A program made the translations under genes and the position numbers. The notes beneath the pieces are model-generated. The model ran no database searches, was not told the DNA's origin, and saw nothing but the letters and a program-made list of their open reading frames with translations. 64,000 bases of DNA from Calothrix sp. NIES-4105 (GTDB lineage Bacteria > Cyanobacteriota > Cyanobacteriia > Cyanobacteriales > Nostocaceae): the NCBI RefSeq assembly GCF_002368415.1, contig NZ_AP018290.1, positions 2,545,470 through 2,609,469 of the forward strand, read 5' to 3'. This document shows, one piece after another, positions 1 to 7,783 of this stretch (its first letter is position 1; each line of letters starts with the position of its first letter).

Positions 1-1
1 T

Positions 2-1306
2 CAAAGGGTTGGAAATCCTCAGTGTGTTGTTAAAAAGTTACAACCACGTTCTAATGACCCACATAGTTTACGAATTGCACAGCGTCTGTTCGCGCAAGAA
101 GCTGAAATGCTAGGAAAACTAGGTGAACATCACCAAATACCCCAGTTACTTGCAAATTTTGAGGAAGATCAAGATTTTTATATAGTTCAAGAGTATATCG
201 ATGGTCATGACTTGAGTCAAGAAATTCCACCGACAGGAAATAAGTTACCAGAAGCTCTTGTAATTCAACTTTTAAAAGAAATATTAGAAGTTTTAAAATT
301 TGTACATCAAAATAATGTTATTCACCGCGATATAAAACCTTCTAATATCCGAAGACGAAAATCGGACGATAAGATAGTATTGATTGATTTTGGCGCCGTT
401 AAGCAAATTAGTAGTATGGAGGTAAATGCAGAGGGAGAAACAAGATTTACAGTTCCAATTGGTACTTATGGTTATATGCCAAGCGAACAAGCAGTCGGAA
501 ACCCCAAGTTAAGTAGTGATATTTATGCAGTTGGAATTATTGGCATTCAAGCTTTAACAGGAATATACCCAGACCCTCATGGTAGAATGCCAACAGATTC
601 AGAAGGGGAAATTCTTTGGCGCGATAAAGCAGAAGTAAGTCCTAAATTTGCAGAAATTTTAGCAAAAATGGTACGTTACGACCATCGTCAGCGCTATTCA
701 AATGCAACAGAAGTATTAGATGCAATCAAGCAACTTTTAAAAGATAAAGAAAATCGTGTAAAAAAATCACAACTTATTCGGAATATAGTATTAGGGTTGA
801 TAGGATTAGCAGTAACTGCCATAATTTTATATAAGATATTGCCGAATCAACGTACTGTCCAATTGATTTATTCTTACGATAATGCTGAAAAAGGAATCAA
901 AATAAACTATCCTCAAGATTGGCGGAGGCAAGATTTACAAAATGGAATTACTGGTGAATGGGTATCATTTCTTTCAACTCCGCAAAGCCCAAAAGATAAT
1001 TTTGAGGATAAACTAACTATTAGCATTAAACCTTTTAAAGGTACCCTTGATGACTATAAAACACTTATTGAAGGCAATATACAAAGTACAAATAATAAAA
1101 GTGTCAGCCAAGTTACTTTAGCAAATAGACGTGCCTATCAACTAATTTATAACATCGAAGACAGAGATAACAATTTGAAAAATCTCAAAGTTTTCACTCT
1201 TCAAAGTGGCAATGCTTATGTTATTACTTACACCGCAAAAAATGGAGACTACGATAAGTTTTTGCCTGCGGCTGAAGCAATGATTAATTCATTTGAAATT
1301 AAATAA
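2..1306 (+). CDS. Ser/Thr protein kinase with C-terminal PsbP-like domain (5' end outside window)
   Basis: The reading frame is open from base 2, so the start lies left of the window; the visible part begins inside the small kinase lobe (subdomain II, with CVVKKL). Numbering from the Met at 107, HRDIKPSN is at residues 73-80, DFG at 94-96 and the activation/P+1 region GTYGYMPSEQ near 119-128, so the catalytic core looks complete and active. A membrane helix follows at about 224-244. The last 140 residues (KGINYPQDW-like start) resemble PsbP/Mog1-type domains that follow a helix in some cyanobacterial kinases. It would be a membrane-anchored kinase with a cytoplasmic catalytic domain and a periplasmic tail. 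The kinase call is firm; the PsbP-like call rests on pattern only. Confidence 0.9.
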   Translation, partial: QRVGNPQCVVKKLQPRSNDPHSLRIAQRLFAQEAEMLGKLGEHHQIPQLLANFEEDQDFYIVQEYIDGHDLSQEIPPTGNKLPEALVIQLLKEILEVLKFVHQNNVIHRDIKPSNIRRRKSDDKIVLIDFGAVKQISSMEVNAEGETRFTVPIGTYGYMPSEQAVGNPKLSSDIYAVGIIGIQALTGIYPDPHGRMPTDSEGEILWRDKAEVSPKFAEILAKMVRYDHRQRYSNATEVLDAIKQLLKDKENRVKKSQLIRNIVLGLIGLAVTAIILYKILPNQRTVQLIYSYDNAEKGIKINYPQDWRRQDLQNGITGEWVSFLSTPQSPKDNFEDKLTISIKPFKGTLDDYKTLIEGNIQSTNNKSVSQVTLANRRAYQLIYNIEDRDNNLKNLKVFTLQSGNAYVITYTAKNGDYDKFLPAAEAMINSFEIK

Positions 1307-1408
1307 ATAATTACAACGATAATTGTTCTACATTTTTAATATGAGAAATAAACTAATCTCATTATTGTTATAAAAATTTTGATTAGCTTGGCTTTGTTGC
1401 AACTGTGC

Positions 1409-1789
1409 TTACTTAAATAAGTTTTTCAACCAAACAACAGCCAAAATTCCTAACAGTAGCCAAACCAGTACAATTATGCTTGCAGCTATCCAATTAGTGG
1501 GTTTCCTTTGAGACTGCATTGCTTCTGCTTTCTCTCGACATTCAGCTAGAATATTTGGGGGAATTATTTTTAGAACAAACCAAATTCCCAACGGTACTAT
1601 AATTAGGTCGTCAAGATAACCTAAAATTGGAACAAAATCTGGAATTAAGTCGATAGGGCTAAAAGCGTAGGCTACAATTATTACAGACAAAAGCCTTGCA
1701 TACCACGGAGTTCTTGAGTCTTTGCTTGCTAGATAAACAGCATAGATTTCTCTTTTAAGTTTTTTAGCTAGTTGCTTCAATGAATACAT
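1409..1789 (-). CDS. YkvA family (DUF1232) small membrane protein
   Basis: This 126-residue protein carries the family's signature SPIDLIPDF at residues 44-52 followed by GYLDD at 57-61, within a hydrophobic central stretch. A further membrane helix lies at about 101-121, and there is a basic N terminus. DUF1232/YkvA proteins are widespread in bacteria without an agreed biochemical role. The gene stands alone, read opposite to the kinase before it, with a 100-base gap. The family call is strong and no function is claimed. Confidence 0.85.
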   Translation of the reverse strand: MYSLKQLAKKLKREIYAVYLASKDSRTPWYARLLSVIIVAYAFSPIDLIPDFVPILGYLDDLIIVPLGIWFVLKIIPPNILAECREKAEAMQSQRKPTNWIAASIIVLVWLLLGILAVVWLKNLFK

Positions 1790-1862
1790 TGATTAATGTC
1801 GGCGCCTAAAGTTGCTTACTATCAATGTCTCATAAACAGGCGCCTACAAGTTAAATAAAAAT

Positions 1863-2110
1863 CAAGCCGCTTCTAACTCAGCTAAACTTAATACAACTTT
1901 ACGTAGTCTGTCACTAAAGTATACAACCCTGCGTTACAGGCACCAGTTCTGTTTGTAGTTGCTCCCACAAACTAATTCCTTCTTCTTCAAAAGCTTCTTA
2001 TTCGCTTCTAAACTAGGAACACCTGGAGAGTCAGGAGGGTCTTGCCAATTTAAGGTAGCATTATAAGCCTCTGCTCATTTATATAAGCGTTCAAACCAAC
2101 CTCTGTAACA
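1863..2110 (-). pseudogene. Truncated third copy of the 121-residue partner protein
   Basis: Read on the minus strand, this stretch encodes fragments such as ERLYK-stop-AEAYNATLNWQDP, then SPGVPSLEAN, then after a frame change GISLWEQLQTEL. These match the intact paralogues at 3379-3744 and 3773-4138. A TGG codon has become TGA, at least two frame changes are present, and the conserved N-terminal part (KLMADYGCYPLWW) is missing. The remnant begins four bases after the stop codon of the Toprim-like gene, so the missing part was lost exactly where that gene ends. It is a dead copy. Confidence 0.75.
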
Positions 2111-2113
2111 GTA

Positions 2114-2662
2114 TTAGGCTTTGGTATATGTGGCAAAAACGTTGGATAGAAAATTAGTAATTTCAGCCATGATTGGATGTTGTTGTAATTGGCTTAACTC
2201 CACAGCATTCATATTCTCAAATATTGTTTGGATGTATTGCGACTTATCACCTAAAAATCTTGACAAAAATCGCTTTGGATGACAGCAAGCAAACTCCCAC
2301 TCCAAATCAGTAAAATGTTGTCCAATTATTTTTTCAATCAAATCACGATTTTGTAATAAAACAACTTCTATTTCTGGCACAGCCATGACAATTTTGTATG
2401 GGACACCTGGAGAAGATTGACGCATTAAAAAATTTATATCATTAAATTTCTCTACGACTATATCTTTATCATCTGCGCGCGTGTCTACTATTAAAACGAC
2501 AGGTATTCTATCAGCTAAAAGAATTGTAGTCGCCATTGAATGAGCATCATACTGACCCAAACCAGCATACAATTTTGTACTTTCAAGCAATTCATCAGAT
2601 AATATTTTTTTGATAATATCCATATCTGACTGAGATTCTGTAATAATGCAAGCCTGAATCAT
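2114..2662 (-). CDS. Toprim-like protein of unknown function, paired with nuclease
   Basis: This 182-residue protein is not a family I can name with certainty. Its N terminus ends a predicted beta strand with IITESQSD (Glu9), and a second strand ends with LIVDTRADD (Asp60, Asp64, Asp65). A lone Glu followed about 50 residues later by closely spaced Asp residues is the metal-binding layout of Toprim domains (OLD/GajA-type nucleases, DUF4276-like proteins). No ATPase domain is attached. Its ATG overlaps the stop of the upstream nuclease gene by four bases (ATGA), so the two are translationally coupled. The Toprim assignment is an inference from motif layout; other alpha/beta folds remain possible. 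Confidence 0.5.
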   Translation of the reverse strand: MIQACIITESQSDMDIIKKILSDELLESTKLYAGLGQYDAHSMATTILLADRIPVVLIVDTRADDKDIVVEKFNDINFLMRQSSPGVPYKIVMAVPEIEVVLLQNRDLIEKIIGQHFTDLEWEFACCHPKRFLSRFLGDKSQYIQTIFENMNAVELSQLQQHPIMAEITNFLSNVFATYTKA

Positions 2663-3207
2663 GGTAATCTCCCATTAATGTTGTAATTTGGAACACCTTG
2701 TTCAACACAAATTCGATATTTTTTAAGAAGCGCTCGTCGCATAAATTGATTTCGCAAACAATAATATATTTCTCCCTGTGCCCACAAAAGGATTGTTTGA
2801 GGAGCTATATATTTGGCTAAAGTGGCAGCAGCATCTGTAAAACCATTACGACTAAAGACGCAACCAATAGCTGCTGCTGGTCTGCGTAGCAATTGATTTC
2901 TAAGTTTTGCAATTGGTTCAACATTTATTTTTGCACTTGTGTCTTTACATTCTACAAGACAGTTCAGACCATCAGAATAAATAGCACCGTCAATTTGCTC
3001 AAGTTCCTCCTCCTCATCTATACGAACACTATATGGGTAGAGGACTTCGGCGCCTTCAAGTTCAAATGCTCTTATTATTAAATATTCTAGAGCTTTTCCT
3101 GCATCCCAATCAGGAGTATTTCCTGCCTCTATCTGAGACAAAAGTCTAATTAAATCGTCCAAATTATAAGTTTTTATCCTGGCTTCGTATTCAGCACCCG
3201 TGGGCAT
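2659..3207 (-). CDS. PD-(D/E)XK restriction-endonuclease-like protein
   Basis: A 182-residue protein with the Mrr/restriction-endonuclease-like pattern: a helix with Glu (ALEYLIIRAFELEG, about 39-52), Asp73 in QIDG, Glu86 and Lys88 in LVECKD, then a downstream helix with Gln105 (RNQLLRRP). This is the full E...D...ExK...Q layout expected for DNA cleavage. There is no helicase, methylase or DNA-specificity domain nearby. The next gene starts inside its stop codon (ATGA overlap). I infer a two-protein accessory nuclease module, probably defensive. The fold call is good; target and activity are unknown. Confidence 0.7.
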   Translation of the reverse strand: MPTGAEYEARIKTYNLDDLIRLLSQIEAGNTPDWDAGKALEYLIIRAFELEGAEVLYPYSVRIDEEEELEQIDGAIYSDGLNCLVECKDTSAKINVEPIAKLRNQLLRRPAAAIGCVFSRNGFTDAAATLAKYIAPQTILLWAQGEIYYCLRNQFMRRALLKKYRICVEQGVPNYNINGRLP

Positions 3208-3378
3208 GTAATTATTAAATCCTGTAACGAATTATATCAGTACAAACTAAATATAACTTGTTAAAGCTTTCATTTGTACTAGTGTCACTGAATATTAATA
3301 AAAACTTTGATTTATCTTTAAATTATTAATATCTGCTTGTTTATTCTTGACCATTTACTCAGGTTATAAGCAAGAATG

Positions 3379-3744
3379 TTATTGCTGCAAGGCTTTTAAC
3401 TCGCCTAAATTCGTAACAATTTGATATAGTTTGTAACTAAAGTATACAACCTCATAATTAGGCGCCAATTCTGTTTGCAGTTGCTTCCATAAACTAATTC
3501 CTTCTTGTTCAAAAGCAGAAGAAGCTTCTAAACTAGGAAAATTGGATGCAACTGGGTCATCTTGATTTAATTTCGCATCGTAAGTATCTGCCCATTTTTC
3601 TAAACGTTCAACAGTCGCATTACTTAATGGCAAGCTACTTGGGTCTATATCACCAGCTTGAGTCGAATTTGTCCACCAGAGTGGATAGCATCCATAATCT
3701 GCCATTAACTTGATTGTTTTTGCCATAGTCATGCTTGAGTGCAA
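3379..3744 (-). CDS. Conserved 121-residue protein, tandem paralogue 2 (possible immunity protein)
   Basis: This small acidic soluble protein shares most of its sequence with the next gene upstream: KLMADYGCYPLWW near the start, IDPSSLPLS, a WADTYDAKLN helix, and the C-terminal LWKQLQTELAPNYEVVYFS. I do not recognise a named family. Codon 7 (Met, base 3726) aligns with the start of the paralogue and is the likelier start, giving 115 residues. It sits 28 bases after its paralogue, downstream of a nuclease-toxin-like gene. Tandem, divergent copies of one small protein behind a toxin domain is the usual layout of immunity genes in polymorphic toxin loci; that role is inferred from context only. 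Confidence 0.7.
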   Translation of the reverse strand: MHSSMTMAKTIKLMADYGCYPLWWTNSTQAGDIDPSSLPLSNATVERLEKWADTYDAKLNQDDPVASNFPSLEASSAFEQEGISLWKQLQTELAPNYEVVYFSYKLYQIVTNLGELKALQQ

Positions 3745-3772
3745 TTTATACTACGCATGAAACTAACTACAC

Positions 3773-4138
3773 CTAAAGACTTCGTGAGGGTGTATGTAAA
3801 ACTTCTAGTTCACTTTTATGTGTTACAACTTTGCCCAATGTATCACTAAAATAAACGACTTCGTAATTAGGTGCCAGTTCTTTTTGTAGTTGTTTCCAGA
3901 GTTGAATTGCCTCTTTATCAAAATCTGCTTCTACTTCTGGACTTGAGAACCCAGGTGAGTTTGCGGGGTCATCCCAGTTCAATGTTGTGTTGTAAACTGC
4001 TGCCCATTTATATAATCTGTTTATAGTTTCTTGACTTAAAGGCAGTTGTGCTGGGTCAATGTTACCAACTTGGTCTCCTGATGCCCACCATAAAGGGTAA
4101 CATCCATAGTCTGCCATTAGTTTAATTTTAGTTGCCAT
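3773..4138 (-). CDS. Conserved 121-residue protein, tandem paralogue 1 (possible immunity protein)
   Basis: Intact 121-residue paralogue of the gene that follows it, with MADYGCYPLWWASG, VGNIDPAQLPLS, RLYKWAAVYNTTLNWDDP and QLWKQLQKEL in the same order. It has no signal peptide or membrane segment. Its start lies 17 bases after the stop of the nuclease-toxin-like gene, so it is probably co-transcribed as the direct partner. The best supported hypothesis from layout is an immunity or antitoxin role; an unrelated conserved accessory function is possible. Confidence 0.7.
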   Translation of the reverse strand: MATKIKLMADYGCYPLWWASGDQVGNIDPAQLPLSQETINRLYKWAAVYNTTLNWDDPANSPGFSSPEVEADFDKEAIQLWKQLQKELAPNYEVVYFSDTLGKVVTHKSELEVLHTPSRSL

Positions 4139-4155
4139 AGCTGTTTTAATTGATT

Positions 4156-4557
4156 TTATGTTAAAGAAGTAGGGTTTGCTCCGACTATATAACCATTATC
4201 ACTTACGCTAACAGCAATGTACTGCCTTCGCCCATTAAATATAACTTCATATACATAGCGGGGTTGAACCATTCCTTGATACCCCATAAAAGTCCCTGTT
4301 GTAACAGCAGCCATTAAGTAAGCGGGTATTTCGTCTTCAGAAATTCCCCGTCTCGCAAAATCTTCTTTATGTTGTTCTAATATATGTGCTAGTCCACTAC
4401 CCCTTCTACCTGTTTTCCCTTCTTCTAAAAATACAATTTTTCCGTTTGGAAGTCTTGCAATACAAATAATTTTTTCAGGTGTATGTTTAATACCAAGTTC
4501 AGTAAGTTCAGCAATTAAGGCTTGTTTATTTACTTCATCATCCGGCTGTTGAGTCAC
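4156..4557 (-). CDS. Small nuclease-toxin-like protein (BECR/PBECR-type pattern)
   Basis: In this 133-residue protein, residues 50-63 contain GRRGSGLAHILEQH with His58 and His63. A beta-rich second half holds YEVIFNGRRQYIAVSV (103-118) and ends in NGYIVGANP (121-129). This GLxHIxxxH plus YEVxFNG plus NGxIxxANP pattern resembles the small RNase-like toxins at the C termini of polymorphic and phage toxins (BECR superfamily: barnase/EndoU/colicin E5-D/RelE-like). Here the domain is free-standing: there is no secretion leader or Rhs/MuF region. It begins three bases after the stop of the HTH gene and is followed by two partner paralogues. The family call is from memory of motifs, so moderate. Confidence 0.55.
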   Translation of the reverse strand: MTQQPDDEVNKQALIAELTELGIKHTPEKIICIARLPNGKIVFLEEGKTGRRGSGLAHILEQHKEDFARRGISEDEIPAYLMAAVTTGTFMGYQGMVQPRYVYEVIFNGRRQYIAVSVSDNGYIVGANPTSLT

Positions 4558-4560
4558 AAC

Positions 4561-5112
4561 TCAGTTTTCCTCTTCAATTGAATTATTCTCATCTACTTCT
4601 TTTGCCTTTGTTAATTTAGCTAAAGAGACTTTAACCTTTTGTCGCTCCTGCTCTAACTTGGCTGAATCTTCTGGCTGCTTCCATTGGCTTCTGGGTGTTA
4701 ACTCGTAAACATCTGTTCTGCCTTGACGTTTTTTTCTTTGTACCATTCCTTGTTCTTGAAGATTTTTCAAAGCGTACTGAGCCTTTCTAACACTCATTTT
4801 ACAAATCTTTGCCATTGTTTCCAGGCTAGAGAAACACTGCCCTCTTCGAGCGATATGAGCGTACAGCCGGAATTCATAAGGATTGAGACCGTATAAATCG
4901 AGATCGGCATGGACAAAAATCATTCGGTTGGACGGTTTTGTTTCTGCGTCCATAAATTTTTCGTTTTGCTTGTGTTTTTCAGCATTCACGCGACTAACCT
5001 TAGTATATAGTGCATATAAAGTATATACATTTTTAAGCTGTAATGTATATGCTTTAGTATAGGGATTTACTTCGTATGCATGTAAAACAGAGGTTGACGT
5101 ATAACTTGCCAC
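4561..5112 (-). CDS. Winged/helix-turn-helix protein, replication-initiator-like
   Basis: A 183-residue protein with a DNA-binding core at about 73-135: LNPYEFRLYAHIARRG, then CFSSLETMAKICKMSVRKAQYALKNL and QRKKRQGRTDVYELTP. This is the wHTH arrangement common in plasmid-type Rep or accessory transcription regulators of cyanobacteria. The first 53 residues look non-conserved (rich in Tyr and Thr), and an alternative Met at base 4953 gives 130 residues starting just before the domain. The tail is charged and low complexity. It is the first gene of the island operon; autoregulation through the hairpins just upstream is possible but unproven. Confidence 0.7.
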   Translation of the reverse strand: MASYTSTSVLHAYEVNPYTKAYTLQLKNVYTLYALYTKVSRVNAEKHKQNEKFMDAETKPSNRMIFVHADLDLYGLNPYEFRLYAHIARRGQCFSSLETMAKICKMSVRKAQYALKNLQEQGMVQRKKRQGRTDVYELTPRSQWKQPEDSAKLEQERQKVKVSLAKLTKAKEVDENNSIEEEN

Positions 5113-5130
5113 ACCTCTATAATCAAAAAA

Positions 5131-5201
5131 AGAAAGCTGACTGTTCTAGCAGTCAGCTTTCTATACTTGAGAAGCACCGACTGTTCTAGCAGTCAGCCTT
5201 C
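5131..5201. repeat. Two tandem stem-loops with identical 16-base core
   Basis: The core GACTGTTCTAGCAGTCAGC occurs twice, 40 bases apart. The first copy is a perfect 13-bp stem (5131-5143 with 5150-5162) with loop TTCTAG; the second has the same loop and inner 5 bp but an imperfect outer stem. They lie between the divergent HTH gene (minus) and the repeat protein gene (plus). They could be operators for the HTH protein, mRNA leader structures or back-to-back terminators; the T-rich run after the second copy fits a plus-strand terminator. Confidence 0.6.
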
Positions 5202-5259
5202 TTATATTTCTTCATCTTGTTTTTGATTCCCAATTTTGCCCTTGGGAGGGGTATTACTC

Positions 5260-5772
5260 ATGTATTCTAGTACGAAATCATTATTATCTGCAAGACAACA
5301 GATCAAACTGGTTCAGGAGCAACAAAAGCTGCTAGGTGTAGCAATGCAAGCGGCTGGAACTCCTATCGGTTTAGAAGTTGTAAAAGGACTTGTGAAAGGA
5401 ACGAAGAAAGCTGCGCTATCTCCAAGACAGCAGATAAAACTGATTCAAGAGAAACAGAAGCTATTAGCTATAGCTATGCAGGCCGCTGGCAGTCCTATTG
5501 GTTCACAAGCTGTAGCAGAACTCATGCTAGTTGAAAGTGTTGAAAATTCGTTAATTGATCTACCGTCCCCCACCCTATCTGAAACTCTTGAGGAAGTTAA
5601 AGCTGCTGGAGTCCAATTAACCCCCGGACTAGTGAGTAAGATAAAGAGTTCCTCTCACCAAAGTGTGCGGAATGCTATTGCCATATTTAAAACTTACCCT
5701 AAAGCCACAGTTAAAAATTCAGCAGGGCTATTTTACACAATTCTTGTAAATGAGAATCTTCAAGCAAGTTAA
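5260..5772 (+). CDS. Unknown protein with two internal 28-residue repeats
   Basis: The ATG at 5260 is preceded by a strong GGAGGGG ribosome site eight bases upstream and is preferred over an earlier TTG; the product is 170 residues. Residues 10-37 and 54-81 are near-identical units of the form S-R-QQIKL-QE-QKLL--AMQAAG-PIG, probably two helical hairpins. The C-terminal 70 residues (VKAAGVQLTPGLVSKI ... VRNAIAIFKTYP) resemble the short helical tails of cyanobacterial accessory HTH/Rep proteins. It is divergent from the HTH gene, across the paired hairpins. No family recognised. Confidence 0.6.
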   Translation: MYSSTKSLLSARQQIKLVQEQQKLLGVAMQAAGTPIGLEVVKGLVKGTKKAALSPRQQIKLIQEKQKLLAIAMQAAGSPIGSQAVAELMLVESVENSLIDLPSPTLSETLEEVKAAGVQLTPGLVSKIKSSSHQSVRNAIAIFKTYPKATVKNSAGLFYTILVNENLQAS

Positions 5773-5848
5773 GGGTGAGTTACTAACAGTCTGTAACTAC
5801 TCCGTTCTTGGTCTAAGGGCTGATTTACAAAGTAAACATTAAGTTTGT

Positions 5849-5926
5849 GTAGGTTGGCAACGCTTGACCGAAACCCAAGATATTGTTTGCTGATGTTGGG
5901 TTCCCGCGTCGCGTTACCCAACCTAC
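5849..5926. repeat. MITE-like inverted repeat (GTAGGTTGG termini)
   Basis: This 78-base element has termini GTAGGTTGGcaACGC and GCGTTaCCCAACCTAC that pair with one bulge, and an inner CCGAAACCCAA/TTGGGTTCCCG pairing. Related ends (GTAGGTTGG or ACCCAACCTAC) occur again near 45675-45690 and 49993-50060. An open reading frame across it on the minus strand is a by-product of the repeat. Confidence 0.65.
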
Positions 5927-5951
5927 AAATCTTTTTCCCAATATTCTCTCT

Positions 5952-5979
5952 GTAGAGACGCGATAAATCGCGTCTCTAC
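5952..5979. repeat. Perfect 12-bp palindrome, GTAGAGACG family
   Basis: GTAGAGACGCGA, loop TAAA, TCGCGTCTCTAC. It lies downstream of chlB (minus strand) and of the repeat protein gene (plus strand) and could stop transcription from either. The same GTAGAGACG palindrome family appears inside ureD at 43988-44013 and between convergent genes at 62290-62319. Confidence 0.75.
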
Positions 5980-6052
5980 TGTGTCTCTGTGGTAAAAAAT
6001 ATCGGTTGGTTTGCGTCTCGCCTTTTGGACTGCACATCACCAGACAGATGTG

Positions 6053-7579
6053 CTACGCGCCTACTGCTTCTTTCGCTGCGTATAGAACTTCCGCGTTAAT
6101 GTTTCCAATACCGCGTTCGCGCGCAAACTTCTCAGTATTACGCTTCACTTTACCGCGTACAAAACCGGGTATTTTGTTGAGTTCTGCTAAACCGTCTTTT
6201 GTCCAGTTTAAATCAGATTCGGCGGACATACCTTTGGTGATAACTTCCTTAGTGTCGTGTCCACCAAATATTTCTAACAGGTGGTCTTCCATTCCTAAAG
6301 TAAAGGAGTTATACACTAAGTCGGCTATTTGGTTTGTTCCTTCGTATCCCATGAATGGTTTGTAACCTATTGGGAAGTTTTGAATATGGATAGGCGCCGC
6401 TATTACACCGCAGGGAATATCTAAACGTTTACCAACGTGACGTTCCATTTGTGTACCGAAAATAGCTGAAGGTTCAACGCGCGCTATCGCATCTCCAATG
6501 GCGCCGTGGTCTTCGGTTATTATCACTTCATCGCAGTATTCAGATACTTGTTCGCGGAACCAGTCTGCATCATACTTACAGTAAGTACCTGCCCAAACAA
6601 CGTGGATACCCATTTCGCGCGCTAAAACTTTAGTCATTGCTGCTGCATGGGTAGAGTCACCAAATACAACTGCTTTTTTACCAGTTAAGTTTTGACAGTC
6701 GATGGAACGCGAGAACCAGGCAGCTTGCGATACATACAGCGTTTGATTATTAATAAACTCTTCGTAATCAACTTCGGCGCCACGAGCATTGATCACCTGT
6801 TGTATTTTACGAATACAACGCGCTGTTTCGACTACACCCATCGGCGTAATATCTACATATGGCATTCCAAATTGTGTTTCGAGATATCTTGCTGTTTCTA
6901 AACCGAGTTCGCGGTATGGACATAAGTTGAACCATGCACGCGGTAAATTCTTTAATTCGTGAACCGAGGCGCCTTCGGGTATAACAGCATTAACTTCAAT
7001 ACCAAGGTCAGCCATTAACCGCTTTAACTCGGTGCAGTCGTGCTGGTTGTGGAACCCTAAAGTGGAAATACCAATGATATTAACTGAGGGTTTTTCGGTT
7101 TTATGCTCTGCTAAATCACCTTTTTTACGCCCTTTCTCGATGTAAAACTGAACTATTTGCTGCAATGTTCGGTCTGCTGCTTGTAACTCGTTGACGCGGT
7201 AGTGGTTAACATCGGCTAGCATGACATCACCTTTTGCATCCAACTGCGCGCGTTCTACAAAGTTTTGTAAATCTTCTTGCAAAATGCTCGAAGTGCAGGT
7301 AGGAGTCAAAATGATTAAGTCTGGGTGTTCTTCTTTGTCTTTACGGGTAATATTATCTACTACCTTTTCTTGCGAACCGCGCGCTAATACGTGACGGTCT
7401 ACAACACTCGCTGTGACTGGGGTAAAATTTCGCTCTCTCTCTAACATCGAGCGCATAACGTTAAAATAATCATCCCCTAAAGGAGCGTGCATTATCGCAT
7501 GAACGTTTTTAAAAGAACTGGCTATTCGTAGCGTGCCAATGTGAGCGGGGCCTGCGTACATCCAATAAGCTAACTTCAT
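6053..7579 (-). CDS. chlB: Light-independent protochlorophyllide reductase subunit B
   Basis: ChlB forms the catalytic NB component of dark-operative protochlorophyllide oxidoreductase with ChlN, taking electrons from ChlL to reduce ring D of protochlorophyllide. The protein is 508 residues, full length for the family, and starts [18 protein letters not shown]. Asp36, the unusual fourth ligand of the shared 4Fe-4S cluster in ChlB/BchB, is present in HAPLGDDYF; conserved [12 protein letters not shown] and HGAIGDAI segments follow. A GGGAGA ribosome site lies ten bases before the ATG. chlL and chlN are not in the window, so it is unlinked here, as is common in cyanobacteria. Confidence 0.98.
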   Translation of the reverse strand: MKLAYWMYAGPAHIGTLRIASSFKNVHAIMHAPLGDDYFNVMRSMLERERNFTPVTASVVDRHVLARGSQEKVVDNITRKDKEEHPDLIILTPTCTSSILQEDLQNFVERAQLDAKGDVMLADVNHYRVNELQAADRTLQQIVQFYIEKGRKKGDLAEHKTEKPSVNIIGISTLGFHNQHDCTELKRLMADLGIEVNAVIPEGASVHELKNLPRAWFNLCPYRELGLETARYLETQFGMPYVDITPMGVVETARCIRKIQQVINARGAEVDYEEFINNQTLYVSQAAWFSRSIDCQNLTGKKAVVFGDSTHAAAMTKVLAREMGIHVVWAGTYCKYDADWFREQVSEYCDEVIITEDHGAIGDAIARVEPSAIFGTQMERHVGKRLDIPCGVIAAPIHIQNFPIGYKPFMGYEGTNQIADLVYNSFTLGMEDHLLEIFGGHDTKEVITKGMSAESDLNWTKDGLAELNKIPGFVRGKVKRNTEKFARERGIGNINAEVLYAAKEAVGA

Positions 7580-7783
7580 ATATATATGTTCTCCCTTAGT
7601 CTTCGTTTAAAGTGCAGCGAAAAGAATGTCATAAAATTTGACTGCTCTTGATTGTCGCAAAACTTATGGCGCCTTTATGCCGTAGAGAAATGAAAGTTAT
7701 TATTTGAAGCTGTCCGAAATGCTTTTATCCGTATGTGTAGCTATTTTTAGAATTCAACCACGCTATAAATACGTATATAAATT

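Noticed and set aside
5825-6040. Open frame of 71 codons on the minus strand
   Set aside because: It runs through the GTAGGTTGG inverted repeat and the GTAGAGACG palindrome; composition and position show it is repeat sequence, not a gene.
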